Below, one piece after another: positions 10,073-20,218 of a stretch of 64,000 nucleotides of DNA; positions within the stretch are counted from its first letter, which is position 1; every line of letters starts with the position of its first letter. Under the pieces are notes generated by a model, which searched no databases, was not told the origin of the DNA, and was given only the letters and a program-made list of their open reading frames with translations. This DNA is from Darksidea phi. Its lineage: Eukaryota; Ascomycota; Dothideomycetes; Pleosporales; Lentitheciaceae. The position numbers and the translations under genes are program-made. The stretch spans positions 186,001-250,000 of the forward strand of contig JASJFT010000010.1 of the NCBI GenBank assembly GCA_030770425.1, in the 5' to 3' direction.

Positions 10073-10836
10073 ATGGCCTCGGCCTCGACGAACTGTACTT
10101 CCTGAACCCGGGGCTTAAAACGGACTGCTCGAACCTGCAGCTCGGCGTGACCTACTGTGTCGCCGCCGTCGGCGACACCGCCACCTACCCGGGCCACCAT
10201 CAGCGTGCCGCCCATCACGTTCGCGCCCGTCGACACACGCGTCACGGCGCCAACGAGCAGCCCAGGGTTTCGTGGCCACAACAGCGCCGGCCCTACCGAC
10301 GGCCTCGGGCACACTGCCGGGCTGCGCCGTCTACCGCAACTACATCGTCATTGACGACAACAATGCCAGCGGGAGCTACACTGCTGCACCGAACTCGTGA
10401 GGGTGCCTGGAGTCGGCGTACGGTGTGACGGTCGAGCAGCTGCGCCAGTAGAACCCAAGCCTCGCAGGCAGCCGCGAGTGCGCCTTGCAGCCTGGTCTCG
10501 ACGCAGACGGGCGTCATCGATGGCTGCCATCAGTTCTACGTAGTACAGTTGGGCGGCTCGTGCTGGGCGCTAGAGGACATGTTGGGCATCACGTTTGAGC
10601 AGATGCTCCGATGGAACCCTTCTAGTAAGTCTCAAGCCTAAGTCTTAAGTCCCAAGTCCAAGCCCAAAGCCTCAAGTCCTACCAGCAACTCCGAACGCAT
10701 GATGCGCGTGCAAGTAGTATGTGACGGTTTCCGTGATGATACAACTTTACTATGACTGACTAACGTTTCTTTTACAGTTGGAAACAATTGCGAGAATCTT
10801 TGGCTTGGCTACGCCTACTGTGTCAAGGGTCCCTGA
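10045..10836 (+). pseudogene. Degenerate LysM-domain effector gene
   Basis: Three LysM-like units are visible. The first (about 10048-10165) reads SCNTVSLTNGLGLDELYFLN then C..L.LGVTYCV. The second (about 10400-10490) has SAYGVTVEQL. The third (about 10525-10836) has FYVVQ.GGSCWALEDMLGI, WNPS, then GNNCENLWLGYAYCVKGP and a stop. The last unit is split by a normal-looking intron (10625-10777, GTAAGT..CTAAC..ACAG). The reading frame is broken: there are shifts between units, a TGA at 10398-10400 and a TAG at 10449-10451 where the family has the Trp codon of the WNP motif (TGG to TAG, a G-to-A transition). The 5' part with signal peptide is absent. LysM effectors are secreted chitin-binding proteins. 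This copy cannot encode a full one. Confidence 0.8.
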
Positions 10837-11486
10837 TTTTTACCTTCTTTTTTTTTTTTAACGTCAACTGGATATCTAATATTCGATAGTGAAGGGTTCG
10901 GGTAATACAAGCGGGATGTGAGGCTTACGTATTGGGCGCTATCATTTATTGTTGTTGTGAGAGGAACTACAAGCTATGGAACCGTAAGGTGTGGCTTTGG
11001 GATATACGTTGGATGCGGGGCTTATAGTTGTTATGTGGGAGGAGGTTACTCGGCAGGCTACGCCGTACTACGGATAGCACAGCTCTACTAGTTTTGAGGA
11101 CGTGCAAAGAAGTTAGACTAAGTAATTCCGTATACCTTGCGTCCAAGTTTGAAGACCCATGAATAGTACGAGATCCCAGAATCGATGCATGCGTATGAGT
11201 ATATATAAGGGACTTAACTGGAAATACTCGGGTATTTTATGTTAGCTAGCTAGTTGCTTCTATATAAGTAGGTTAGGTGGGTAGGTTCGTGTTTACTTTC
11301 ATAAAAAGTACCTACCAGGTACTTAGTTAGGTAGTAGTGTTGATGGGAGCGAATCGGTAATTTGACGTGAGCCCCTGCTCCATTTTTCCACCCAAGTTAC
11401 CGAATCAAACACACGGATCAGTCAGTAACAAGCATTAAATATGGTATCTCCACTTCCTTGGACCCCTCTCCATACTTACACGCAAT
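10837..11486. other. Spacer without recognisable genes
   Basis: No coding region seen. The stretch contains a poly-T run near 10848-10859 and several GGTAGGT-type short repeats around 11270-11340. The 3' part may be the promoter of the frameshifted gene that begins at 11487. Confidence 0.5.
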
Positions 11487-11701
11487 ATGTCCTTCCCAGG
11501 CGCAGACACACCATCCAAGCGCACACCCTCGAGCCCGACCTTGCTCAACGCTGCCGACGGCATCGAGCGCGGCCTGCACGAGGACGGCCACCGCATCTGG
11601 GGCTTCGTCGTTTACCGCTGCTACAACAGCCGTAGGATCACCACCAGCATCGCCTATCCCGACGCTGATGCCGCCAATGATGATAATGCTAGGGACAATG
11701 C

Positions 11702-11741
<40 letters not shown>

Positions 11742-12282
11742 AACTTTGTTTTATGGTCCCGGCTCCTCGCGACGCTGGCCCGCTGCGTGCGTCGCTCGCT
11801 CGAATTCCACAACGGACTCGACCTTCTGGACGGCCTCCGACTCACTGTAATCGAGGATAGAGATGGTGGTCTGGAGGGCGCCACTTCTACGGCCGTGCGG
11901 GCCCACTTCGCGGCGTGGTGTGGCAGGGCCGTGGCGCAGGAGCAGGGGGATGGGGTTGCAGCGGGCTTGTCGCAGCGGTATCGGTATTGTATCTGGTGGA
12001 TGACGAGGCGTTGGAGTCTTTTCGACTGGATGGGGACGAGACCGGCGAGGATGCAGACGAGGATGACATGTTTGTGAACCTGATGTGGAAGGATTGGGAG
12101 CCCTCGAGACCGGACCCGCGCGAGCAACCCGTGGGACCACCTGTCGAGGGATCCACGCGCCGGATGTCGGGTGGATGCGAGTCGCAGTCGGCAGCGTCCC
12201 AGTGGTCATGTACGAACTTTTGCGGGATCAGAATAGCTGGTATGGGGAATACCGCCGTCCTCCAGAGGTCGTGTGCAAATAG
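11487..12282 (+). pseudogene. Conserved fungal protein with two frameshifts
   Basis: From the ATG at 11487 the protein starts well (GLHEDGHRIWGFVVYRCYNS ... LEFHNGLDLLDGLRLTVIED), a pattern I recognise from a widespread family of uncharacterised filamentous-fungal proteins. The matching text then jumps frame near 11990-11998 (continuing as VDDEALESFRLDGDE ... MFVNLMWKDWEPSRPDPREQP) and again near 12130-12150 (continuing as PDVGWMRV ... MYELLRDQNSWYGEYRRPPEV), ending at a TAG at 12280-12282. Both jumps are too tight for introns and both are equivalent to loss of one base. The full homology is therefore present, but in three frames. Either this is a recent pseudogene or the assembly carries two errors. 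A run of thirteen GAC codons lies inside the first segment. Function of the family is unknown. Confidence 0.7.
11703..11741 (+). repeat. (GAC)13 microsatellite
   Basis: Thirteen perfect GAC units encode thirteen Asp residues inside the frameshifted gene. Tracts of this kind vary in length by whole codons through replication slippage. It lies upstream of both frame breaks and does not itself cause them. Confidence 0.95.
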
Positions 12283-14275
12283 AGACAGACTAGCACCGCT
12301 GAACCATCCGGGGTTTTCCAGACTGATGGTTGGGGAAAACAAGGCAGGCCGTAGTAGGTCATGCTTTGAGAGCCATTCCGTGTCTCACTACGACATCAGA
12401 GGCGCCGATTCTTGTGCAACGTGCATGGCCGGGCCCGGACGGGTTTTAGTTTCATACATCTCCTCTTTCGCCGGGTCGGAGAAGCCACGAAAATTAACCT
12501 GGGGTCCCACATATCCGACCAATCGACTACATTACGAATGGCCATGGAGGTCGGTCAGGCATCTAACACAGCGCAACTCTGTCGCTCTTCCTTCCAATCC
12601 TATCAGTATTATCCTCGGGTGTCACTAGATGGCTTCAGATCATCGGTGGCCAGCACGACTGATAGCTCGTTGCCAGCAGCAAGGCGCACGTCATACGCCT
12701 CAAGACCGAGGCTTCATAAGCCGTTGTCATATTCGAGAGCACGGCGTTGGTTCTATATCCCGGACTAAATAAGAGTGAGTATTGATCTAACAGATATCTT
12801 TCATGTCAAACTACTCACTTGCAAACCCACTTCGTATTCAGCCATTACTTTTGTCAACTTATCTCCTTGAGGATCCAAGGGTGCGATACCTAATTTAGGG
12901 TAATAAAGTTCACCAAGTCCCTTCGAGTTATCAAATGAGTAGCAGCCATCGCATCGTCAAACTCGCGGAATAACCCAAAAAGGTGACACAAAAGGCATTT
13001 CGTCCCGAATACCTTGAAACGCAAGAAGAGATGTAATACTCATATACTAGTTTAATATAGTTAGTAATTATAAGATTTTAAATATTCTAAAAATACCAAA
13101 CGACTCCGTAACGTCTATAACTACCACTACGGTTCTATATACCCCTAATTTAGGGGTAGAACTACAAAACGTTTCGGGCTCTATTGCTCCCTAATATAGG
13201 GCTACTAGTCTTATTTTCGGGCATTGTTACTCCCTAAAAGGTGTGACTGAGTAGTGGCTGGTACAGATTACTCATTAGTGCCTAGCCACGGCTAAGATTA
13301 GGGGGTGTAGAACTAGCTTTGTGACCGACCAGTGTGACAGAAGCACCACTGTGCACTCTGTTTAGAGGCACATCACGCACTGACACAAGGCGCACTCTTA
13401 CCTAAGACCTTCAGAAGCCAAAGCATCGATCCAATCTGCCAAAGCCAAACACCCTGTCGCAATAACATTCTGCCGCGTCCGCCCCTTTTAAGTTACGCCG
13501 AGGCAGAGCGGAAGGCAGCCAGCCCAAATAAGTTGTCGCTAGGAGCATGGCGCAGCCGCTCCAACTGACGTCACGCGCCGTTTCAAGATGAGAGTGTGCA
13601 TTGTCCCACCCTATCAGCGTAGGATCCTCTGCATCACCGCCCCCAATTGTAGGGCGTTGCGATACATGATTGGTCGTTTTTCCAAGGAGCTGAGGGTGTG
13701 CTAAAGCTGGCGCACCAAACAGATATCCTAAAACTGTAGTGGGCAGCTCCCATGAGGCGCTAACCAAATATAGTATAAGGTGTAGAGCATTGTGCCGCTG
13801 CGCCCCGCCCTTCCGCGCTCGAAAGTCATCAAACGATGTCACTTGCGCCGATTATATTTTTCTTTTCCACTCGTAGTAGCATTTTCGAACCTAGCAAGCG
13901 CGATGATAATGCTCCAGATAACTACCTAAGATAGGAAAGTGAAACTTGTAGTATAGGCGTAGTCGCAAGAGACACTTCGCTCCTTCAGGCGTTCATATAG
14001 TCGACCCGGAGCTGACAGTGATGAGGATCGCCTAACCAACCGGGCGCAAAGCCCCGAGCTGGCGTAAGCTGCTCAATTATTAGGACGCCTCCCGTTTCAT
14101 TTTGCTTGCGTCTTCTTATGTTGACGTCTACGCAGTTTTAAGCTTTACTCGAAGCTTTGCGGTCCTCCCTCACTTCCTACGAAACACCTGCTCTCATCGT
14201 TGCCAGGCTGCAACCAATAGCGAAAATACGACAGTACATTATACCCGACAGTACGTTATACATCTGCCCGGAATC
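12283..14275. other. Gene-poor stretch with repeat copy and AT-rich block
   Basis: About 2 kb without a convincing gene. It contains repeat family A copy 2 (12930-13029) and a TpA-rich block at roughly 13030-13220, including the palindromic CCCCTAATTTAGGGG near 13144-13158. The remainder has ordinary composition. A 143-codon minus-strand frame (13411-13842) starts at GTG and shows no domain, so it is not called. Confidence 0.5.
12930..13029 (-). repeat. Dispersed repeat family A, copy 2
   Basis: This is the reverse-complement match of 3466-3570. On the minus strand this copy reads openly as a short protein tail (around GLFREFDDAMAATHLITRRD) to a TAG, whereas copy 1 is interrupted there. An adjoining TpA-rich block suggests that the surrounding element has decayed by RIP. 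Confidence 0.6.
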
Positions 14276-15364
14276 ATGAGGCGATCTTCAATCCTACCAA
14301 TATCATGGTCGAAAGCACAAATTTCGAGGAGGAATTCGCATTCAACGTTCGCTACGCCCATTAGGTACAAGTGGAAGTGGAAAACATTGTTGGCGTTCAT
14401 ACTTGTCTTCGCCGGCTTTGGCGCGGCGATTTGCTGGAATAGGAAAACGGCTCGGTTGACGCGTAAACTGTCCGACGAACCATCATACCGACTCTATAAC
14501 TCGACTGAGCTGTTGCCGGATACCCCTTTTGCGATCGCCACGTTCCTTACTGGTCAAGGTGACAATGATGCATACTTCACTGCAACCCGCGTCCTTGCTC
14601 ACCAGCTCATCCATGCGCCGGCTACCAAGTGTGACCTAGCACGTGTATCATTCCTTGTCCTATGCTCCCACAGTACACCAGAAGAACAGAAAATTCGACT
14701 CCAGAAAGATGGTGCCCATGTAGTCGAGCTACAAGACGTCCCTGTCAATTGGTGGATCCGCTCGGGGGTACAGCGCTGGAAAGAGCAATTTACCAAGCTA
14801 CGAACTTTTGAGATGATAGAGTACAAACGAATTCTCTTCATCGACGCCGATACCCTGATCATGAGCCCGATAGATGGGATCTTCGATGAGCCAGAGGTTG
14901 AGACACTCACCCCTACACTCACCTCGCGGAAGGACCAAATCCGGCGCGATGAATCGGCTTTACCTGCGGAGTGGTTCTTTGCAGCACGATCGGACAATGG
15001 CTATGCCGGACAACGCCAACATCCAACGCCGCCTCTCCAGACGACACAGTTTAGCGCAGGCTTCTTTATGGTCGCTCCGGACAGGCTACTGTACGACTAC
15101 TTGCTGTCGGTCATGTCCCATTTCCGCCGCTTCGATCCCTTTACCATGGAGCAAAGCCTGCTGAACTACGCCTTCCGTCGCGATGGAGCGATGCCGTGGA
15201 GAGAGCTGCACTGGAAATGGAGTGCCACTTGGGTGAATGAGAAAGACGCTGAGATGGGAGTAAAGAGCTTGCATGAGAAGTTATGGGATAAGGGTCCACA
15301 GGCGCTAAAGGATATCTGGCTGAAGAAAAAGGGGGAGATGTTGCATTACTATGAGCACAGATGA
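14276..15364 (+). CDS. GT8-type glycosyltransferase, type II membrane protein
   Basis: This is a single-exon 362-residue protein starting at the ATG 14276-14278. A basic N-terminus (residues 1-36) precedes one membrane span (about 37-54, TLLAFILVFAGFGAAICW), giving a type II topology expected of Golgi or ER transferases. The catalytic domain starts near residue 84 (PFAIATFLTGQGDNDAYFTA). It has the metal/nucleotide-sugar DxD motif as D190-A-D192 in ILFIDADTL, a feature of family 8 (glycogenin-like) retaining transferases. Further family-like blocks are FSAGFFMVAPD and FTMEQSLLNYAF (about 322-330). The donor and acceptor cannot be read from sequence. The frame extends upstream of 14276, but the span and basic leader fit this start. 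Neighbours are gene-poor and give no pathway hint. Confidence 0.85.
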   Translation: MRRSSILPISWSKAQISRRNSHSTFATPIRYKWKWKTLLAFILVFAGFGAAICWNRKTARLTRKLSDEPSYRLYNSTELLPDTPFAIATFLTGQGDNDAYFTATRVLAHQLIHAPATKCDLARVSFLVLCSHSTPEEQKIRLQKDGAHVVELQDVPVNWWIRSGVQRWKEQFTKLRTFEMIEYKRILFIDADTLIMSPIDGIFDEPEVETLTPTLTSRKDQIRRDESALPAEWFFAARSDNGYAGQRQHPTPPLQTTQFSAGFFMVAPDRLLYDYLLSVMSHFRRFDPFTMEQSLLNYAFRRDGAMPWRELHWKWSATWVNEKDAEMGVKSLHEKLWDKGPQALKDIWLKKKGEMLHYYEHR

Positions 15365-16664
15365 GCACCGGCGGGTCCTCTCTCCGAAACATTACGAGCA
15401 TACCGGCAATATTCCAGCTGCCGAATTAAGAAATCCACTTACGGGATGCAAAAAATCTTTATTGGAAAGCTCGGCAACAATAGTATGCACTTTCAAAGAC
15501 TTTATGGTAGTCGCTACGGGCAAGTGGCGAAGTCAAGTGGCAACCGAGCACGGAACGCCGCACCAAGCTGCGGCTCGCGTCGGTCAAAGCACCCCGAAAT
15601 GGGACATATAAAAGTGAAAAGGGACGTCAAAGACGTGTGCGAGTGGATAAATTCATCGCGAAGATAGCGCAATGCTTGAACTGTAGCAAGTTGCAAGATT
15701 GAGTATTTGATACAGTGGCCTTGTCCTCAATCTCCGAACTTTCTGTTTTGACCTTCTTGTCCTTTATGTCTACATAATCGTCATCATCGTAATAACCCTT
15801 CGCTTTCTTCCTCACATGCTCTAGACCACTCAGCGGCTTCTATTTCGAATATATTCTAACCCTATTTCTAGACTCTAGGTATATATAAATATAAGATTCT
15901 AGTATTTATAAAGTAAAGAAAGATAAAGACTATAAAGGTAACTAGAAATCCCTTTATGAAGCCCAACGTTTGATCAACGGCGTCGGAGCGGGCTTGGTAT
16001 CTATCGCGTCTCAAGCGCTAGGCTGTAGATGTGTGCGTGATCCTTCGGGGCTCTTACAATGCAGTGGATTATTGATTTTAGTTGGATTTCATAGGGGAGT
16101 TCTCTTCTGTAAAGTCTGCACGAAACACAGTAGGAGTTTGTACACACTAGAGGCGCTATACCCACACCTTATACACGATCTTGAATGTTAATATAATACG
16201 TGGATCTCATGATATTTACTTGACAAACTCTGCTCGGCGCCTGACTCCCTGCATACGCCCTCTAATCGATTGGCTAGGAACACCGAATCCTACAACTGCG
16301 CATGCACTCGGCCGCGATCACTGTTTCTAGACCGCGCAACATCGTAGTACGATGAGTGCGCACTCGCTCGCCGAGCAGGTGCTAGAGACCGATATACTGG
16401 AGCAACATCTGCTTCGAGAAGCGAGGGGCAGACATACCGGAGCAATTAACAATCGATGGGAATGTGTGGAACAATAATACTGGGTGCGAACTATTGGGAC
16501 TATCGAATGGCTCAAGGCTGCAGACTACATAGAATCGATTGAGAGATTCGATGCGTGAAAATTATAAAAGAATGTAGACCTTTGCACCTCCATCAAGACG
16601 CTATCTTTCCCTGCTTCTCCTTGGACGGCACAAGCTGCCCTACTATTTCGCACTAACGTGAACA
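15365..16664. other. Gene-poor stretch with RIP-like block and repeat B copy
   Basis: No gene is supported. About 15840-15960 is strongly TpA-rich (TATATATAAATATAAG-like), and 16082-16180 is repeat family B copy 1. Everything else holds only short unrelated frames. Confidence 0.5.
16082..16180 (+). repeat. Dispersed repeat family B, copy 1
   Basis: About 100 bp are shared with 37391-37490 and 48081-48158, all in the same orientation. The conserved core is CGAAACACAGTAGGAGTTTG followed by TACACA.TAGAGG. The match runs on through CCCACACCTTATACACGAT in copies 1 and 2. Flanks do not match between copies, so the unit is short, like a solo LTR fragment or a MITE/SINE piece. No coding capacity. 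Confidence 0.75.
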
Positions 16665-17536
16665 CTACTTTGAGCATTTCTGCCAGTCGAAGCTGAATCC
16701 TTGTTGCGACCCGTAGCTGTCCAGCTTTCCGTCCTCAAACTTGTGCGTTTCACCGATCACGGTTCCCTTAGCACCCTTCTTGTTTGCGGTAAGATACAAG
16801 TCGGTCCTGAACTTGAAAGTGGTGGATCCACACCCAGTCAACGGGAAAGGTTTATTCTCTTTCGAGGGATGGGAGTCGCGTTCGCTTCCGTAGGGTAGGT
16901 CGTTATATGGTCCTTTGACGCTAATGGTGTCGACGACCTGGAAGAGGGTTTAGTTCCGTGAACAACGCTCGTCAAAGGCGGCGTATAGGGCGATGACGGG
17001 CATCAGATGGCAGGGAAAACCTCACCTCATCTCCGTTTTCAGGGAAGTAAGTAAACTTCCACTGCGCATCAACACCATCATCCAGCTCATATGTCGTGAT
17101 GAGCTTGGTCCCGACCTTGTGCAACCTCAAAAGATAATCCGCAGCGGTTTTGTCAGGGTCTCCTTTCGCGAGCTCAGTGTACTTGATAGTTGTCTCACAC
17201 CACGTATGCGCTTCCTCCATATTCGTGTCTACACTAGCCTGCAAATGCGGGTATGCAATGAACTGGTAGTAAATCTCAGACCCATCCCTAGAATATCACG
17301 TACAAAATCAATGTGTATTTCACACGTAATCCTCACATGAAGCTTGCTTACACGGTGTTCTGCCCGTACGTCATGCGCGTTTTATAACCAACATCGTCCT
17401 TGGGACAGCCTGGTCCTTCCAACGGCCCAAGCTCGAATTTCCATCCGGCAGGAAGGACGCGGATGGGATCTGCATCGTGTGTTGGCAGAGCGGATGCGAG
17501 GCTAACGAAACCAACGACGGGGATTAAGGACTTCAT
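16665..17536 (-). CDS. Secreted protein of unknown family, 239 aa
   Basis: Exons are 17536-17352, 17287-17026 and 16937-16665, with introns GTAAGC..TAG and GTGAGG..CAG; the join gives a continuous 239-codon frame. The N-terminus MKSLIPVVGFVSLASALP is a clear secretion signal with likely cleavage after ALP. The mature part has few Cys (in GPGCPKDD, HTWCETTIKY, TGCGSTTF and the C-terminal DWQKCSK), consistent with two disulfide bonds. It has no membrane span, GPI signal or catalytic motif that I recognise. The spacing of aromatic and Gly residues suggests a beta-rich fold. It lies between transposon-derived repeats and an enzyme pair. It could be a cell-wall protein or an effector candidate; that is inference only. 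Confidence 0.75.
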
Positions 17537-18569
17537 GTTGAAAGCCGTGTAGTTTAAGAACTTATTATCTCCAGAGAGGAAGCTTTGAAGTATGCTTTTC
17601 GAGGTTGCGACGTGAAACTCGCCATTCTTATTTGTTTCTCGCCTTCCGAGCAAATATAGCCAAAGTGTGCTCAAACCATTGCAATAGCGAAGCAATATGA
17701 GGCACCAGCTACCGGGAGGCAGATGATCATTTCGCTCCGCCTTTTTCATCTATACCGCTTTGGAAGGCTGGCCGTGTAAACGTAACACTATTCAGGGTTC
17801 AGATATCGTATCGCCGGCCCTTACAAAGGAGACTCTCACTGTGCAAATCCAAACAAATCATATCACCGGCCTGCAAATTGGTATACAGCCGTCCGTGCAA
17901 TCATGAAGAAGATTGAGATTCCAAGCAAGCCTAAGAAGGATAATGATCGCTAGCGTATGTTACACCACATCGTTTCGCGCGAGAACGTATTTTTCCGGGC
18001 TTCCGCTCCATCGGAGTTACATGGACAAAAGGTACATAAATAGTACAATAAGTAGGTCTCGTGTTCAATGCGGAGCTGATGACAATCTAGCTTGATTGAC
18101 TGGATAGTGCCACAGATCTACCGCGAAGGCTTTTTTCCCCTGGCTAGAGGGTAGGAGTACTACGGTTTTCTTAAACTCGTGGTACGATTTGAGCCCTCGT
18201 GCTAATACAGCGGGAACTGGCACTACTTTGGACAGATATAGAGGTCAAATCTCCCATTACGTCCCAAGGTTGGACTCTGTCTTTCATAGATACCAATGCT
18301 ATTTTCGGATTGCGATCCCGAACTTAGTAAAACGTCAAAAAAGTCTGACAAAAAATAAGTCACTAAAAGACATTGGTCTCCATTATGCACTCAATGCACG
18401 GAAGTAGAATATCATGAGTGCATATCACATAAAAGTATATAATCGACTGGACTTGATGGCGGTAGGAGTTCAACAATGTTACCACCGCGCCAAACACGAA
18501 TGACTTCTACATATTTCGTCGCACGTGGTTGCAGTATACGACTATGCGCCTAGCCATTGCCGCAACTTT
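17537..18569. other. Spacer without recognisable genes
   Basis: Promoter side of the secreted-protein gene and 3' side of the dehydrogenase gene. No frame with coding character and no repeat match was noticed. Confidence 0.5.
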
Positions 18570-19676
18570 TTACAAATCGGCGATTCGATAGACGAGTTTT
18601 ACTCCGCTTACCTTACCATTTTTCATATCTTTCAACCCATCCAAGACGCCCTCAAGTCCGCCCTCCCTCACCTCCTGTCGATGCATCTTGAACTTCCCTT
18701 CCGAGTACAACCTCTCCACATTCTGCAACCACTTGACCGCAAACTCATAATGATCAGGCTGTGCCGGAGCCTTGAAACCCATGATGTCGATCGCCTCGCC
18801 CTGGGCCGTATATCCCAGCGACCAAGTGAAGGTTACGTCATCTCTGGGCGGCTTCATCCCAGGATAGAACATGATGGTGCCATGGCGGAGCTTTTGACCT
18901 TCGGGAGCGGAAGATGCGAGGGCTTCGGCAATAGCTTGCGGGCTGCCGTGCTCGCCGATGCAATCCCAAGCGTAGTAGAGCTTGTCGTTTGTGTAGGCAC
19001 GGATGTCGGCGCCGACAGTTGGGGAGCGCGAGTCGAAAACGACGTCGGCGCCTCGAGATTTAACATAATCGAAGTTGTGCTTAGCGCAGGTTGTGATGAC
19101 CTCAAATCCAGACCTGAGCATAGTTTTAGTAACAGGGCAGATGGTCAAGATGGAGAGATACACATACATTTTCGCCCATTGGATTCCCAAGGAGCCGCTC
19201 GCGGAACTCCCTCCCCAAATCAAAATCGGCATCTTTTCCTTCAACGGCTTGTCCGGCCACGGGAGCTCCATCTGCTGATATAATCCCTGTCCAACCGTGA
19301 TCACACCCGCCCCGCCTGTTGCCGCCTCCTCAAAGCTCGTACCTTCCGGTATCTTCATAACGAGGCTGGCCTTGGCCACTAAATACTCAGCAAAGGCACC
19401 ATTGTCTGGCTTGAGCTTGTTTGAGCCATGCACAGTGCCCCACACGCGATCGCCCTTCTTGAACGGTCTAGTGACGGCAGAACCGACTTCTTCGACAATC
19501 CCGGCGAAGTCGCAGCCGACGGTAGCTGGAGTGCCGAAATCAATGTGCTTCCAGTCGGTTGGGTTGAGTGCTACGGCAACGACTTTGATGAGGAGCTCAG
19601 CTGCGGATAATTTAGGTAGGGTGGCGTCAGTAACGACGGAGGCGTTGCCTGGGCTGAGAATCTTGACTGCCTTCAT
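18570..19676 (-). CDS. Zinc-type alcohol dehydrogenase / enoyl reductase (MDR family)
   Basis: Exons are 19676-19168 and 19113-18570, with a 54-bp intron (GTATGT..CTCAG). The intron is also open in frame, so an unspliced reading would add 18 residues. The spliced product has 350 residues. The start is MKAVKILSPGNASVV at 19676, where MDR proteins normally begin. Visible motifs are a GroES-like half with NPTDWKHIDF, VGCDFAGIVEEVG and GDRVWGTVHG, then a Rossmann half with WGGSSASGSLGIQWAKM and LYYAWDCIGE. There are no structural-zinc Cys clusters, as in the trans-acting enoyl reductases of fungal polyketide pathways and related toxin-pathway reductases. It probably reduces an enoyl or quinone substrate with NADPH in the cytosol. 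The neighbouring epimerase-like gene on the same strand may act with it, but no synthase is nearby. Confidence 0.88.
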   Translation of the reverse strand: MKAVKILSPGNASVVTDATLPKLSAAELLIKVVAVALNPTDWKHIDFGTPATVGCDFAGIVEEVGSAVTRPFKKGDRVWGTVHGSNKLKPDNGAFAEYLVAKASLVMKIPEGTSFEEAATGGAGVITVGQGLYQQMELPWPDKPLKEKMPILIWGGSSASGSLGIQWAKMYVYLSILTICPVTKTMLRSGFEVITTCAKHNFDYVKSRGADVVFDSRSPTVGADIRAYTNDKLYYAWDCIGEHGSPQAIAEALASSAPEGQKLRHGTIMFYPGMKPPRDDVTFTWSLGYTAQGEAIDIMGFKAPAQPDHYEFAVKWLQNVERLYSEGKFKMHRQEVREGGLEGVLDGLKDMKNGKVSGVKLVYRIADL

Positions 19677-20218
19677 GATTGGAGCGTGAAAGTCGTATTG
19701 AGGCACAATGATGCTAAGTAGGTTGAGAGAGCGGTGGTGAATCGAGTTCATGACTTGGGAACAGAGGGTATTTGTACTTTTTTTTTTTTTCCTTAGAATT
19801 GCACCGCTTGTAATGCCGTGCGCACAGGTAATGAAAAGCACCGAGTTTGACGACGCCATGGCTGCTAGTCATTCGATGAAAAGCATCGAGATCCCAGTAT
19901 CATCAGCCACACGGTCATCCATGAAACAACATATCCACGTCGTAGTCATGCGGAACTTCGCTCTCTTAGGAGCCTGACACGAAAAATGGCTAGTGCACGG
20001 AGGACTAGACAGGGGAAGTTGATTCTTCGGTACAACAATATGCTGCATAAGGCTGCTGACAATTACGCCGGGAGGCGGCCGCCAGCGGCCGCCGCGCCCT
20101 CCGTCCCTCGGCATCTGATGGAACACGGGCCGAGGATGTGGATGATGCGCGAGAATTAGCTTTTCCTGAGCTGTCAAGGATCAACAATCTTGAAAGCCAT
20201 TCTTTTCAAGTTGTGGTA
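19677..20218. other. Spacer with a short family A repeat piece
   Basis: This is the promoter region of the dehydrogenase. It contains a poly-T tract at about 19778-19790 and the partial repeat A copy at 19843-19890. A GC-rich patch near 20075-20100 (GGCGGCCGCC-like, inverted) is noted. No gene is supported. Confidence 0.5.
19843..19890 (+). repeat. Dispersed repeat family A, partial copy 3
   Basis: About 48 bp resemble the end of copies 1 and 2 (GAGTTTGACGACGCCATGGC and CATTCGATGAAAAGC). It reads EFDDAMAASHSM, nearly the same peptide as copy 2. It is short, so common descent is likely but not certain. Confidence 0.45.

Noticed and set aside
13411..13842. 143-codon open frame on the minus strand
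   Set aside because: It starts at GTG, not ATG, has no domain or splice partner, and sits in repeat-bearing spacer DNA.
19114..19167. In-frame insertion of 18 residues in the dehydrogenase
   Set aside because: The segment begins GTATGT and ends CTCAG at the M|SGF position where MDR proteins are continuous; removal restores the Rossmann motif, so it is an intron.
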